This document shows positions 6,310 through 6,500 of a DNA stretch of 6,500 nt, piece after piece. Source of the stretch: Cyclobacteriaceae bacterium (GTDB lineage: Bacteria; Bacteroidota; Bacteroidia; Cytophagales; Cyclobacteriaceae); the NCBI GenBank assembly GCA_028289505.1, contig JANQPK010000140.1, positions 1 through 6,500 on the forward strand, written 5' to 3'. A program made the position numbers and the translations under genes. The notes under the pieces are model-generated. The model ran no database searches. It was not told where the DNA came from and saw only the letters and a program-made list of their open reading frames with translations. Each line of letters begins with the position of its first letter. The first letter of the stretch is position 1.

Positions 6310-6500
6310 TTATCTCTTTTTAAATACACTGGTTTTCTCGAGTTGGCTTAAAAAGCTGTAAGGGTTCTTTACATCCTCAGATAATTGCTCAATGGCAATC
6401 TCCTGGCCTAGACCCAAATCTTGACCGTATTCCAAAAAGAGCTCCAGAACCACCAAATCTTCCAGAGGCCATCCGGTAGAGTCAAAAATAGTTCGGGAAT
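6310..6500 (-). CDS. C-terminal end of a small, possibly carrier-type (PCP/ACP-like) protein, partial
   Basis: Only the last 62 residues are in the window; the start lies beyond position 6500. The frame is open from 6498 to a TAA at 6310-6312, and the other two minus-strand frames stop within the same stretch. The visible part begins SRTIFDST, followed by GWPLEDLVVLELFLEYG, then a second helix-like stretch around NPYSFLSQLEK, and ends in a basic tail (FKKR). The pattern Asp-Ser, then an acidic-hydrophobic helix (LEDLVVLELFLEYG), then short helices, resembles helix II to helix IV of a carrier protein. The Ser of DST (codon at 6478-6480) would be the phosphopantetheine site. The three residues GWP between the Ser and the helix are unlike ordinary DSL motifs, so it may be a divergent or inactive carrier, or something else. 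It lies 34 bases upstream of the NRPS gene on the same strand and is probably in the same operon. If it is a carrier, it could hold the prolyl/pyrrolyl group delivered to the NRPS condensation domain; that is inference. Confidence 0.5.
   Translation of the reverse strand, partial: SRTIFDSTGWPLEDLVVLELFLEYGQDLGLGQEIAIEQLSEDVKNPYSFLSQLEKTSVFKKR

Overview
The window is a stretch of a nonribosomal peptide biosynthesis cluster. Every gene is on the minus strand, so transcription runs from position 6500 towards position 1. Four coding regions fill almost the whole window, with gaps of 34, 5 and 4 bases, which indicates one tightly coupled operon. Base composition is moderately AT-rich and Shine-Dalgarno sequences are weak or absent. 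That is compatible with a Bacteroidota-type host, but this is a guess from style, not from a marker gene.

In transcription order: (1) 6310-6500 holds the C-terminal end of a small protein that looks like a possible carrier protein. (2) 2127-6275 is a complete 1382-residue NRPS module, condensation - adenylation - carrier. Its adenylation domain is interrupted between core motifs A8 and A9 by about 340 residues carrying an ATP-pyrophosphatase (PP-loop) domain with Cys-rich motifs. (3) 967-2121 is a 384-residue flavin acyl-CoA dehydrogenase of the kind that oxidises carrier-bound aminoacyl groups (PltE/RedW/AnaB type). (4) 1-962 is the first 320 residues of a freestanding adenylation enzyme, cut by the left edge, that resembles prolyl-AMP ligases (PltF/RedM type).

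Genes 3 and 4 together resemble the known pyrrole-2-carboxyl starter cassette: proline is activated, loaded on a carrier, then oxidised to pyrrolyl-S-carrier. The NRPS module begins with a condensation domain, so it should accept an acyl group from a separate carrier in trans. Its adenylation pocket reads DLTKIGEVG(K), almost the known asparagine code. The working model is a pyrrole-2-carboxyl (or related) group condensed onto asparagine held on the module.

The most notable feature is the embedded PP-loop domain. Its closest resemblance, from motif memory, is to the N-acetyl-sugar amidotransferase (WbpG/PseA) group, which activates a carboxamide with ATP, or to Cys-rich sulfur transferases. 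An asparagine side chain is itself a carboxamide, so the domain could convert it on the enzyme to an amidine, thioamide or nitrile. This is inference. The insertion itself, its intact ATP-binding motif and its cysteine clusters are directly visible. No release domain, transporter, regulator, RNA gene, mobile element or CRISPR array is seen in the window.
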